64,000 nucleotides of DNA from Pseudo-nitzschia pungens (GCA_037355855.1 CM074765.1:3658001-3722000); one strand, 5' to 3'. Positions 41,030-51,098 are shown, counted from the first letter of the stretch. Made by a program: numbers and translations. Notes: generated by a model not told the origin, from the letters alone.

Positions 41030-41848
41030 TCACACAGAGGCGTCGCCGGTGGTCCGACCCTCCCACTCGAAAGCGTTGTCGCGGCAGCGCTGCGCGTCGA
41101 AACCCTTGCGGACGACCTCCTGCTTGACGTACACGTACGTGTAGGCAAACGGCCCGTACAGGGTTCCGTAGTAGATGGGCCGGTTCAGCCAGTCCAGCGG
41201 TAGGTGCAGGACGTATTCCCACAGATCCACCACGAACAAAAAGACAAACGACATCAAAACGGCCAGAAAGGGATAGGCGGGGAGGATCCGGAGAAAGGCC
41301 CATCCCACCTTGGGCAGAAAGACCGAGCAAAAGGGGAGTTTGGGTGGCTTTCTCTTATTGCCGTTGCCGTTGCCGTTGCTGCTAGTGTTGTTGTTGCTTC
41401 GCTGACTGTGGGTGCGGGTGGAGACTCTCCGCTCCCGGTGAACATCGATGTAGAGCGCCAGCACGTAAGAGGTGGCAGCCAGGCACACCCTTGCGGGGAT
41501 AGCGAGGTACTGCGAAGGGATTCTGGGAAGCAAGCCCGTCGTGGATTCCCAGACCAGCTGGAGGTAATAGTGATGTTCCACGAGATTGGCAATTCCCACC
41601 AGAACGGCCAGGACTCCGAGGACCACCCAGTTGGTGGCATTGTGGTTCTTGTTCTTGTTCTTGAATTTGTTTTTGTTTTTGTTCTTGTTGTTGTCGTTGC
41701 CGGTGCCTTCGCTGCCGTCGGTGTCCCCCCGGTGCAACGCTCGGGATCTCCGCGATGCCTGCGCCGGGGAGGAGGACGGCGGAGACGACAGCACGTACTC
41801 GGACGCCAAGTATGTCAAGAACAAAGAATTGGCGATTTCCGATATCAT
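41030..41848 (-). CDS. Hypothetical multi-pass membrane protein
   Basis: 272 residues, no intron, clear ATG. I do not recognise the family. The N-terminus begins with a short hydrophobic helix (residues about 5-20), then a polar Ser/Lys/Asn linker with a (Asn-Lys)n run. Three further hydrophobic segments follow: about 76-98 (WVVLGVLAVLVGIANLVEHH), about 113-135 (ARVCLAATSYVLALYIDV) and about 188-215 (PFLAVLMSFVFLFVVDLWEY). The C-terminus is polar. The two His of VEHHYYL and an Asp/Glu pair in the third helix lie inside or at the membrane and could be functional. An Asn-Gly run separates the second and third helices. Localisation is uncertain. Confidence 0.65.
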   Translation of the reverse strand: MISEIANSLFLTYLASEYVLSSPPSSSPAQASRRSRALHRGDTDGSEGTGNDNNKNKNKNKFKNKNKNHNATNWVVLGVLAVLVGIANLVEHHYYLQLVWESTTGLLPRIPSQYLAIPARVCLAATSYVLALYIDVHRERRVSTRTHSQRSNNNTSSNGNGNGNKRKPPKLPFCSVFLPKVGWAFLRILPAYPFLAVLMSFVFLFVVDLWEYVLHLPLDWLNRPIYYGTLYGPFAYTYVYVKQEVVRKGFDAQRCRDNAFEWEGRTTGDASV

Positions 41849-42362
41849 CGCTGGGTCAGAAAACCGCTGTTGCGATGCGACAGTGGAGTGTCGTACCGTA
41901 TTGTACTGTACTGTATTGTATTGTATTGTATTTTATTGTATTGTATTCTTTCGTGGTGGGTTCGATCGATTGTTTGTTTGCGTCGTGCGGGAGCGACTCT
42001 GACTCTGATGAGCAAGGAAACGAAAGTAACAGAAATGGAAGTCTTTCTTTTTATTACGTACTTTCTTGCTAATCGTAGGAGTAATTAATTACGGCATGAG
42101 GATGCAAAGCGAAAGGAATCACATACTAACTAAGGTTACTCGTGTAGTATCGTTGGTGCCCGGTTGGCGGGGGCTGGAAAAATTAAAGTCTTTTAAAAAA
42201 ATTAATCAATCGACCACGTTCCAGTAAGTTAACTTACTACCTGTACGCAATTCTTATCAGCTGGGTCCCCCCGCGACTTCATTGTTGTTTACTCTGGAAC
42301 ATGGTTGATTTTTGTTTTTTTGAGAAATACCGGTACGATAACTCCCCGGTTTTAAAAAATAA
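41849..42362. other. Spacer with (TGTAT)n microsatellite
   Basis: A TGTAT/TGTAC microsatellite at about 41905-41948 lies just upstream of the membrane-protein gene on the reverse strand. No gene is seen. Confidence 0.5.
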
Positions 42363-42909
42363 TACTTCCTCCGTTCCGAAATAAGTGTGCGCTTCTCAAT
42401 TTTCAACCAATTCAAATCGTTCTTTTTGGGTTAAACTCTCCTCAACTAAGTCCTTATGCCTGGTTAGACACTGGTAGGCTCGTGCTATTGGTCTGTCTTT
42501 CATTAGGACTTGAAAATGGCCCGTTTTGCCCTTCAAATGTGATTTTACCGGTTGAAAGGGTTCCACCTGGCATTTGAACCTCCGGGAAGGTTCTTTCGAA
42601 AGCTAAGACACTGAATTTTTGTCCAGGTATAGGTAATAGAAACAAGAAGAGAGTTCTTGTCTTTCATTTTATCGTCCAAAGATAGCCTATTTTTTGTGTC
42701 AATTAATTAATTAAAATTAATTAATTCTTGTATTTTGCGTGATAACATGTGTTAATTTAATTTTGTGTGTGTTTTATCACGGTGATTTTGATGCGCACCT
42801 ATTTTGATGTTTGTGGCACAACTTCTACACGTTTTCTACACAAACGAACAGTTAATTGGGAACGCACACATTTGGGTCATCGTACAGTTATTTCGGAATG
42901 GAGGAAGTA
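42363..42909. mobile_element. Stowaway-like Tc1/mariner MITE
   Basis: About 547 bp including flanking TA on both sides. The left end reads CTTCCTCCGTTCCGAAATAA and the right end, reversed, reads CTTCCTCCATTCCGAAATAA: 20 bp with one mismatch. TA target duplication plus this CTnCCTCCGTTCCnAAATAA end is the terminal signature of plant-type mariner/Stowaway elements. No transposase is encoded. Confidence 0.85.
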
Positions 42910-42949
42910 AGAGATTAACTAAGGTTACCAACTTACTGCCAAACTTGCG

Positions 42950-43062
42950 AGTGTCAACTTGACACCCGGTGTCAACTTGACACCCGGGGTCACTTTGACA
43001 CTTGACAATCGCTGATACTTTTGGGAGTCACTTTGACCCCGGGTGTCACTTTGACACTCAAT
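42950..43062. repeat. Palindromic GTGTCAAnTTGACACCCGG array
   Basis: Near-palindromic units such as GTGTCAACTTGACACCCGG repeat in tandem (two clear copies at 42952-42990, further degenerate ones to 43060). The right half is in opposite orientation around a non-repeated centre near 43008-43030. It sits between the Stowaway-like element and a MITE fragment. No gene. Confidence 0.7.
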
Positions 43063-43063
43063 A

Positions 43064-43089
43064 GGGCAGCTGATAGGAATTTTGTAGTA
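43064..43089. mobile_element. 95-bp MITE, right-end fragment
   Basis: GGGCAGCTGATAGGAATTTT then GTAGTA: only the right terminal inverted repeat of the 95-bp family (TATCAGCTG subfamily). The rest is missing or replaced by the array before it. Confidence 0.75.
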
Positions 43090-43326
43090 AAGGACATGAA
43101 CATCGTGTCTGCAGGAATTTATCATTTTTCACGAAAGTAGTACAAATATTTGCCAAAATGAACGAGTTGCTCTTAAAAATTACTATTGCTCCCCTTACCG
43201 TTTCTCCCTAAAAACAAAAAAACTCCTGCAGCTGAGGGAAAAAAATATTCCCGCAGCCCACAAAAACAAAATTGGTGGCTGTGAGAAAGAAAAAAAATTC
43301 CGGCAGGCTGCAGGAAAGTTCGAAAA

Positions 43327-43640
43327 ACTGGACCAGCTTATCAAAAAATTGGATCAGGCTTTAATAAACTGGAGTAAGCTTAAATAAATTGGATCAAGGC
43401 GTAGATACACTGGAGCAAGCTTATCAAACAAATTGGAGTAGCGTTGTTCAAATGTACTAGTATTATGTAGTACTACACTTAACCGTTCCCGAAAAAGGTT
43501 CCCGCAGAAGCAAAGAACGCTCCCGTAGAAGCAATCAACGCTCCCGCAGAAGCAATTAACGCTCCCACAGACGCAAAAAACTTTCCTTCAGCTGAGGTTT
43601 TCTGCCTCTGTGGGAGCGTTTTTTGCTTCTACGGTAACAA
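43327..43640. repeat. Two short tandem arrays and a hairpin
   Basis: At 43327-43437, three imperfect units of about 40 bp (ACTGGAnCAAGCTTAtcAAA type). At 43499-43582, four units of about 21 bp (CGCTCCCGCAGAAGCAAT type). Directly after, 43600-43634 holds an inverted copy of the last unit (TCTGTGGGAGCGTT), so the end can fold into a stem. No coding capacity. Origin unknown; probably remnants of mobile elements. Confidence 0.65.
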
Positions 43641-43726
43641 CATATGTTTTTTGGAGGACCAACTGTAGGAAAATAATTTCCCGCAGACTCAGTAATTAAC
43701 AGTGATCGCTTCATTCCTCTTCTTGA

Positions 43727-43821
43727 TACTACAAAATTCCTAACAGCTGTCCTCAAGTCCACGTAAAAATTATAACAAAGGTACGTAGAACCGACAGACA
43801 GCTGTTAGGAATTTTGTAGTA
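43727..43821. mobile_element. 95-bp MITE, intact copy
   Basis: TA, then CTACAAAATTCCTAACAG and CTGTCC at left, and the inverse GGACAGCTGTTAGGAATTTT-type end at right (first base pair varied), closing with GTAG and TA. Terminal inverted repeats of about 24 bp, total 95 bp, TA target duplication. This is the TAACAGCTG subfamily. Confidence 0.88.
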
Positions 43822-43828
43822 CAGGAAC

Positions 43829-44371
43829 ATTATGGAAAAAAACTTTTCTGGAAAATTTCCATTGTCATGCGCATGGTGCTGTGCGCGAAAAAAATCTTAG
43901 GGCAATAACGGCTCTTCTATATTTTTAATAATTAAAGAAGAGCGACCATAATTTAACGGTCTTAAACCGTCATCTTTGTCCTCAAAACAATTGTCCTCAA
44001 AACGTGTCCTCAATGATTTTGTCCTCAACAGACTGTCCTAAACCATTATGTCCTCAACAATTATGTCCTCAACGTTTTGTCCTCAACCTCTATGACTTCA
44101 ACGTTGAGGTTGAGGACAAAACGTTGAGGACATAATTGTTGAGGACATAATGGTTGAGGACAGTCTGTTGAGGACAAAATCGTTGAGGACACATTTTGAG
44201 GACAATCGTTTTGAGGACAGTTTTGAGGACACTCTAAGTACTCGTACAGCCAGCCAGCCGTTAAAGTGTATATCTAACAAAAAACAGCCGTTAAAAATTA
44301 CATCAATTTTATTGCACGCAAAACGCACATGAATAGGGAAATCTTTCTCAAAAAAACTTTTTTCCATAATG
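43829..44371. mobile_element. Foldback element with large TCCTCAA-repeat hairpin
   Basis: Outer ends near 43829 and 44371 share an inverted TTATGGAAAAAA-type sequence and a more diverged neighbour. The centre, 43977-44230, is a near-perfect inverted repeat with arms of about 110 nt and a loop under 20 nt. Both arms are composed of GTCCTCAA-type tandem units. The right end lies directly against the start of the piggyBac frame at 44369. No protein is encoded. TSDs are not clear. Confidence 0.7.
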
Positions 44372-46110
44372 AAATACAAGCTATCAGTTCATTCCCCACC
44401 ATGGCAGTTTGCTGACATCTTTCTTCCATTGAATTTGGATGCAAAGGACAAGCAACACTTCAGTTTTGAATTGATGCGGCACTGGACAAACGTCAAAGCC
44501 TCTCTTGCTGCTGCTGGGGAGAAGATCTACCCTGAGTTTGTTCCATTTGAGACTGTGGAGTTGCGGCAGTACTTTGGATTCTATGTGTTACATGGACTTG
44601 TTCCAACAGCCCGCATTGAATACAAGTTGTGATCGACAAGGAATGATAGAATTGCGGGGAACGACTTTGTCTATCAAGCGATGAGCCGGAGCTTCAGCAA
44701 TCCGCAGAAACGGCACAAGCACTTCAAGGCATTTCTTGCTTACCAAGATCCCCGCATTGACGTTCCTTCGCGTAGGGATTTCCCCAACTGGAAGGTCCGC
44801 CCTCTACTCAAGTGGATTAATTGGCGGTGTCCCCAGGCTTGGATGCTGGCTCGTCAAATAGCAGTGGATGAGATGACCATGTGCTTCAAGGGTGTCCACC
44901 AAGACAAGCGACGGATCACATACAAGGAGGAGGGTGATGGATTTCAAGCTGACGCCCTCTGCGATAATGGATACTGTTACCAAGTCTACACGAGGAACGA
45001 TCCTGCCCCTAAAAAGTACTTGGACTGGAATCTGTCTCCGCTGCATGCCTGTACGATGGCTCTGTTTGATTCCTTGAAGGACGAGCACCACCATGTGGGG
45101 ATGGACAACCTGTACAACTCAGTACTGTTCTGCAAAGCAGCGTTCAAGCATTCAAAGCGAGTCCTTTGTCATGGAGTTGCTCGTAAGGCAAACCGTGGCA
45201 TTCCTGACTGTGTGTTTCAGCAGGAACTGAAAAATGCCCGCGAAGAACGAGCAGCTCGTGGTACAGTAAAAGCTGCTGTTCTTGAAGGGGATCCGGAATG
45301 TTCCTTTCTTATTGCATCCAGTGTGTATAATACCAAGCCAGTACACTATTTGAGTATGGTTACTACTAAAATTGAATGGGTTGAAAAAGAGAAGATCATT
45401 TACACAACATTGATACAAATCAAAAGGAGAGGATGAAATTCCTCCGTCTCAACCAGTTAGATACATACAACAACGGTATGGGCGACGTTGATATTGCTGA
45501 TCAGCTCAGAGGAGTCTACAGATTGGATCAAAATGTAAGGAACAGGAAGTGGTGGTGGTCTGGTATGTTCTGGGGAACAGGAGTGCTCCTGACGAACGCC
45601 TACAAGAAGCTGTACTTATCTTTATGTGAAGAAGAAGGAGTGAAGAATCCCCGGTATGCACATCACTATGACTTTAGGAGGGCAATTGGAGAGTACTGGG
45701 TGAATCCTCATGGTGTTGAAGCTGAATTTGATGCTCACATGTTCAATTGTACAGCCCATTTTGATCTTGATGGACTTCTTGACCCAACCATCTCTCCTTT
45801 AACAAGCCCCTCCACAGCAACTGTTGGTGGTGAAGGTGCTGACGCTGATGAAATCACGAGTCGAAAATCTTTTAGAGTTACAGACAAGTCCCTGGAACAC
45901 AATGGAAGCCTCTGTCGGCGACTGGATAGAAACTTGGACCACTACCCATTTCCTCCAAGGAAAGCAACTAGTTGTGCTTTGCATGCTTGGCTCGGACTGA
46001 GGAAGCAAGGGACGCTGATGCGCTGTGCCACATGCAACGTCCATTTGTGTATTGAGTGCTATGGGACATTTCACCGGTCTGCTGATATTTTTCTCAGAAG
46101 GAATTGCTGA
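44369..46110 (+). pseudogene. piggyBac-type transposase, broken
   Basis: Three colinear pieces of a piggyBac (DDE_Tnp_1_7) transposase: 44369-44632, 44681-45436 (same frame after an in-frame TGA at 44630-44632) and 45433-46110 (other frame). The catalytic Asp residues are visible in VDEMTMCFKG, VGMDNLYNS and GMGDVDIADQLRG, followed by RKWWWSGMFW. A C-terminal Cys-rich zinc module (CALHAWLGL ... MRCATCNVHLCIECYGTFH) is preserved. The N-terminus is short or lost at the neighbouring hairpin element. I found no clear terminal repeats or TTAA flanks. The frame change near 45420 is of the missing-base type. It is a dead copy unless the breaks are sequence errors. Confidence 0.88.
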
Positions 46111-46323
46111 AGAACAACTTTAGTGAGCTCTCTGTTACAAATAAAAGAAAGAGGAGGATTTCTTACTAGCTTCTTGCTGGGGAGCGTGTTGCTGCTGCTG
46201 CTTTTATTCCGATTCGATTCGGTTCGATTCGGTTGTTCCATTCGGTCGTTCGCACTCCTGTTTGGCCTGTGCCTTGACGACAGCAAGTACTGATACAAAT
46301 TCATCACCCCTTGGTGTTTGCAG

Positions 46324-47112
46324 CAGGGGTCATAATATAAAGGGGTATGCCACGATGCGCGCTCCAGTACAAAAACTTCGTTCGAATCTGGAAAAAAAAA
46401 TTACCTATGCGTGGCACAACTAACAAAACCTGTCCCCTCATTTTTTTCTTTCAATTTGTTTTTAACTAACAAACACTAGTTAAAATACCTTAACTTCAGA
46501 TAGTAACAACTCAATCAAAAATCAATTCTAATCTCTATTTCAAATACCTTCATTATAGTTTAAAATGTTTTAAACAAGAATATCGAATAATAATGAGGTT
46601 TTGAATGAGTCTTAAGTCATCTATTACTGATACAAGGTTGTAGGCCTTTTTTTGGCTTTTTTCGCGGAAGATACCTGTCTTAGGTATGAAACATATGATT
46701 ACTTTATGGCCTTTTTGGGTGCATGACTGGCAAATTTCGGTGCATGACTGGCGAAGTTGGGTGCATGACTGGAGAAGTCGGGTGCATGACTGACAATTTG
46801 TAGCACGTCTGAAGTAAAAAATGGCCTTCAACTTTGTATCAGTAATAGATGACTTAAGACTCATTCAAAACCTCATTATTATTCGATATTCTTGTTTAAA
46901 ACAGTTTAAACTATAATGCAGGTATTTGAAATAGAGATTAGGATTGATTTTTGATAGAGTTATTACTATCTGAAGTTAAGGTATTTTAACTAGTGTTTGT
47001 TAGTTAAAAACAAATTGGAAAAAAAAATGAGGGGACAGGTTTTGCTATTTGTGCCAGCATGGGTAATTTTTTTTCTCGCGCAGTGGCATACCCCTTTATA
47101 TTATGACCCCTG
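46324..47112. mobile_element. 789-bp long-TIR (foldback) element, hAT-like ends
   Basis: The ends read CAGGGGTCATAATATAAAGG at left and its inverse at right, with inverted arms of about 300 bp that match closely. The element is flanked by TTTGCAG on both sides (46317-46323 and 47113-47119), a 7-bp duplication. The CAGGGG start is typical of hAT elements, which normally make 8-bp duplications. The loop holds four tandem copies of a 21-bp unit GGGTGCATGACTGGnGAAnTC at about 46718-46803. The reverse open frame at 46553-46864 runs through this loop and is not a gene. Confidence 0.88.
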
Positions 47113-47119
47113 TTTGCAG

Positions 47120-48062
47120 GGCCTTTGAAAGTGTTCTTGTGTCTTTATTTGGAGTATTTCGCCCGAAATCACGACGGATCACGGGCCTTTTTTTTGTACT
47201 TATACAAGTATTACGCGCGAACGATTAAGGGATAACAAAGGTACGCAGAACCGACGGACAGCTGTTAGGAATTTTGTAGTACTTGTGAATAAACATATCA
47301 CAGAACCGCGTACTATAATTACACAACTTAGCAAAATTCTTTACTTAATCAAACACCAGAAGTAAGCGAACAAACGTAAGGCTTACCGTATTACCTTTAT
47401 TTGACTTTTTCGGGATGCTTTGAGAGAACCTTTTTGCAATGAATAATTTCTTTGGGCAATATGTTTTGATATTCTTCCCGCTCAAGTATCATGCATAGAG
47501 CTATGCAGAAAACAAAGTAAAACTTAAGCTCAACCAATATTTTGAGATAATTATTGGACTCTTATTATTTGAAGGCATAATATGTATTTTGTTCGCCCTT
47601 CTCGATGCATTTAGGGCCATTCCCACTTTATTACCTTTTTAATTCATGGCTTGATGTACCGGGTAATCTTAATTACGACCGTTTCATGATTCTTGGTTCA
47701 GAATTTTATCATTACGTACTGTATACTTGAAAACTCTTTTCTACCACAACATCTTGCACCAAACAGTAATTAAGTGTACACGTAATCGAGAGACGGCAAT
47801 ACACAGAAGAGCTGTATTCGATCCGATTGCGAGGCGCGACCACTGTGTCGTAGTTGTCAAGGTTTTCACTTTGTTGAGGAACACCGGGAGGACGATAGAC
47901 CGAAACGATCGCAGAGAGAGGGAGAGAGACCGAGAGATAGAGATCTCAATAATCAATTTCGGCCCACAGCAGCACCAGCAACCAAAACATTCTGCCCAAG
48001 ATCAAAATCAACTTCGATTCTCACACATGCTCCCACTGTGGGATTCTATTTTTTAAAGGAGT
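47120..48062. other. Spacer containing a MITE fragment
   Basis: At 47233-47282 lies the right half of a 95-bp MITE (GGACAGCTGTTAGGAATTTT, then GTAGTA). The rest is AT-rich with no supported gene until a GAGAGA-rich stretch at about 47908-47945, which is probably in the leader of the next gene. Confidence 0.55.
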
Positions 48063-51000
48063 ATGTCGCTTGTATCAACTATCAATCAATATCTCGAATC
48101 GAACCATACTTGCTCAACAGAATCGAAATTCTCTCATCAACTAAATCCGCTAGATCTGTCTCCCAACAGGCAACAAGAACCATCCAGTCCGAGGCAGACC
48201 CAATGGAATACCAACAACTTCGACGGCACCGACAACAAGGGCGTGATGAATAGCAGCAACAATAACCACAGCAAGAAACAGCCGGTGCCGTCACCGCCTC
48301 CGCCCTTTTTGTCGTTTCGTGTCGAAAACAAAAACTGTGCGATCTATGTTGGCAACATCCCGATGGGAGGAACGAATCGGTGCGAGATTTGTTCTCGTGT
48401 CACCGACGATTTCGGTACCAACGAGCAAGGTGTTGCATTTGTAGACAACAGCATTGGTGGTAACCAGCAACAGGAATCCTGCGACTGTGAGACCGAACTG
48501 AAGACCTTTCTTCGAGAGAGAATTAATGCTGCTTTCAAGGTGCCGATTAAAAGAATTGGGATTCGAACTTGTCGATTTTTTTCCGTAGTGACAAATGTCT
48601 ACTCGAATTCAGTGGACGAGACCGGGAACGGTGACGACGTTGGCGAGAATGGACATTTGACCAGGTCACCCAATCCAAATAATTCTCATCGTCATTCCGG
48701 TCGCCGCCTGCATCGAGCGGCTTGCGTCGAATTCGAGGACCCCAAGATTGCCGAGCACGCGCTTGGCCTAAAGTACACGAACTTTGGGTTTCAACGGGAA
48801 CCGACCCTGCGCTCATCATTGAGAATTCGCCGTTGGACAATGGAGCCCCCACCTTCCCACAACAATAAGAAGAAGGAGGACTCGAGGGAAAAAAATCCCC
48901 CATCTTCTCCCACATCGATCACGATTGTTGGGGATCGTTCCGTGGGATCCGTTGTGGATGTCGAATGCAATTCCATCGGCGAATTGTCTAGCACGTGCCA
49001 ATCGGCCACACCATTGGCGATGTCCCCGTCCATGGTCCATGTCGGAAACATACCGCCTAACGCGACTTGCGAGGGTATTCGTGCCTTCTTTCTCGGACGG
49101 ATGAACAAAGCATTTCATTGGGACGTTCCACCGAGAATTGTCCGCGTAGGCATGCGGCATCGCATCGTTCCCCCGTCTAGCAACAGTACTAGTAGCTCAA
49201 ACAGTGTCAGTTCCCTGAGCTCCGACACCAGCCTCGGCACACACAATACCAACAGACTCCACATCGATGCTTGCGTGGAGTTCCAAGATCCCAAGTTTGC
49301 CTACTGCGCAACCATTTTGAAAAACCGACGATGGCACGCTGAATCCAACAACCAGCTCGACGTTGAAAATGAAACCTTAGATGTCGTATGCGACGAACGG
49401 GAGGTTTTGGATGATTCCAGCAAAGCGCCACTCCTGGAAATCAAATTGTGGGATCCAGTCAAATACGATATTGGAGAATTTTTTCCGATTGGTCGAATCG
49501 TAGATTGTAGCCGCGACGAATGCCCACGTCAACCGACACAAAGCGATACCTTCGGTGTGTCAGACAAAGAAGACGCCAATTCCGTTTACAGAGAAGACAT
49601 TGTGAACGAACAAACATTACAAACAACACTAACGGTTGATGAGCTGAAAAAGAAAGGTTTCCTTTTGTGTACGAATCCAAGCAAGACCCCAAAGTGCGAC
49701 CACTTGTTTGCTATACCCGGAGGAAACGGTGAAATAAAGAGAGCTCGAATATGCCACGGGCATGTTTTCCACGGCAAAGTCTGTCGGAATCACAAACGAT
49801 CCCTCATTAGTACCACAAACAAGAAAAAGGATGTTTCTGGTGGCAGCTTTGTATGCCCGTTCGCACACATCGACTCGTTCGAAGAATTGAGAGATCCTCA
49901 AGATATCTTGGCTCTCTTGTACTATGTTCACAACAACGACGAAGTGGAATTTGTTTCCGGTACCGGTTGCACACCCAGCGAATACCTGGAGCAAATGGGC
50001 AATTTCTTTTGCAAACAAACAACCCCTCAACCGATGCGTACCACACCAATCAAGTCGACGGACGATACGGTACGAAGATTAACCAACGAGCTCAACGCAG
50101 TCCGACGCCAGTTGGCAAAGACCCAACGAGAACTGCATAGATCTGAAACCGCAAACAAATCTCTGTTCAGGCACCAAGCTCAAGAGTCTCAAATGCAAGC
50201 GAAGAATGCACCCGGACAACATCAAACGAACGAGAACAACATGATTCGATCGTTGCACTACGAAGTTGCTCACATGAAAGTCATGCTCGAGGAAACAAAC
50301 CGAAATTGGAAAGTATCGGAACGCGCTGCAATGGACTGGAGAAACAAGTACACGACTTTGGATGCAAAGGTCCAAACGAGCATGAACCAGGGAGGAAACA
50401 TTCCCCTGTCGACCGAAATCTACGAATTGGAAATCTCCAAACTAAAAGAGGAACTTCAACACACCCAGCGCAGCCTACAAGAATACCAGAAGACGACATC
50501 TTCGAGCATCGATTCCTCTCTCGATCGTTCCTACAGCTCGTTGCCCGTCGGTCGCTTCGATAATTTCCTTCAAAGAAGCGTGCCGACACTCATGGAAATG
50601 ACAAAGGGAAATTCGAGACCCGCCAGGCCAAGCCGACGACAGAGGGCAAGGGCAGACCGTGGTGGCCCGAAAAACTTCACCCTCAAGTCCGAGATCTTGT
50701 CGCTGCAATCGATTTACAGCAACCAGGTGCAGGTTCAGTACGACCCGTTGTACACGACGATAACGCGGTACCTCATGCTACCCACGGGCAACCCGTCACA
50801 AGGAAACATTACCGTGACCCTGATTTTGACCGTTCCACTAAGCTACCCGGCCGAGGGCGTTGTTGGCGTGGATGCCGAGGCCCACGTTTCCGCCGTTCCT
50901 TGGAAGAACGGCAAACACCACAAAATCGACATGGAATCCCTTCCGGGCTTGCTGAACGTGTGCCGATGGGAAGCGGAAGCCTGCGCAGGCAGTCTCGCGC

Positions 51001-51098
51001 TCATGAGAATCATCAAGACGGCCGAGCGATGGGTCACGAACGATTGGTCGAACGTCCGAATTCAGACCTGGGGGTCCGAATTCAGACCTGGGGGATGA
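48063..51098 (+). CDS. RRM-like, zinc, coiled-coil and RWD-domain protein
   Basis: 1011 residues, no intron. I know no named protein with this arrangement. Two RRM-like repeats start with AIYVGNIP (about residue 92) and VHVGNIPPN (about 325), each ending in an ACVEFEDP/ACVEFQDP strand followed by a basic RRW. Between residues about 530 and 660 is a Cys/His-rich segment (CDHLFAIPGG, ICHGHVFHGKVCRNH, FVCPFAH) that may bind zinc. A coiled coil follows (about 665-820). The C-terminus, from EILSLQSIY to WVTNDW, fits an RWD fold (LTVPLSYPAEG). This suggests RNA binding combined with protein-protein contact, perhaps translation control; that is inference. The stop lies in a 20-bp tandem duplication. 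Confidence 0.7.
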   Translation: MSLVSTINQYLESNHTCSTESKFSHQLNPLDLSPNRQQEPSSPRQTQWNTNNFDGTDNKGVMNSSNNNHSKKQPVPSPPPPFLSFRVENKNCAIYVGNIPMGGTNRCEICSRVTDDFGTNEQGVAFVDNSIGGNQQQESCDCETELKTFLRERINAAFKVPIKRIGIRTCRFFSVVTNVYSNSVDETGNGDDVGENGHLTRSPNPNNSHRHSGRRLHRAACVEFEDPKIAEHALGLKYTNFGFQREPTLRSSLRIRRWTMEPPPSHNNKKKEDSREKNPPSSPTSITIVGDRSVGSVVDVECNSIGELSSTCQSATPLAMSPSMVHVGNIPPNATCEGIRAFFLGRMNKAFHWDVPPRIVRVGMRHRIVPPSSNSTSSSNSVSSLSSDTSLGTHNTNRLHIDACVEFQDPKFAYCATILKNRRWHAESNNQLDVENETLDVVCDEREVLDDSSKAPLLEIKLWDPVKYDIGEFFPIGRIVDCSRDECPRQPTQSDTFGVSDKEDANSVYREDIVNEQTLQTTLTVDELKKKGFLLCTNPSKTPKCDHLFAIPGGNGEIKRARICHGHVFHGKVCRNHKRSLISTTNKKKDVSGGSFVCPFAHIDSFEELRDPQDILALLYYVHNNDEVEFVSGTGCTPSEYLEQMGNFFCKQTTPQPMRTTPIKSTDDTVRRLTNELNAVRRQLAKTQRELHRSETANKSLFRHQAQESQMQAKNAPGQHQTNENNMIRSLHYEVAHMKVMLEETNRNWKVSERAAMDWRNKYTTLDAKVQTSMNQGGNIPLSTEIYELEISKLKEELQHTQRSLQEYQKTTSSSIDSSLDRSYSSLPVGRFDNFLQRSVPTLMEMTKGNSRPARPSRRQRARADRGGPKNFTLKSEILSLQSIYSNQVQVQYDPLYTTITRYLMLPTGNPSQGNITVTLILTVPLSYPAEGVVGVDAEAHVSAVPWKNGKHHKIDMESLPGLLNVCRWEAEACAGSLALMRIIKTAERWVTNDWSNVRIQTWGSEFRPGG
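51055..51094 (+). repeat. 20-bp tandem duplication at the stop of the RWD gene
   Basis: Two exact copies of TCCGAATTCAGACCTGGGGG. With one copy the frame would end WG-Met-Thr-stop; with two it ends with a different short tail. The change affects only the last few residues. Confidence 0.9.

Noticed and set aside
42950..43060. Repeats that could suggest a CRISPR-like array
   Set aside because: Units are adjacent without spacers, differ in length and invert midway, and the genome is eukaryotic.
46553..46864. Reverse open frame, 103 codons with Cys-rich repeats
   Set aside because: It runs across the loop and arms of the foldback element. The Cys pattern comes from the 21-bp tandem repeat, not from a zinc protein.
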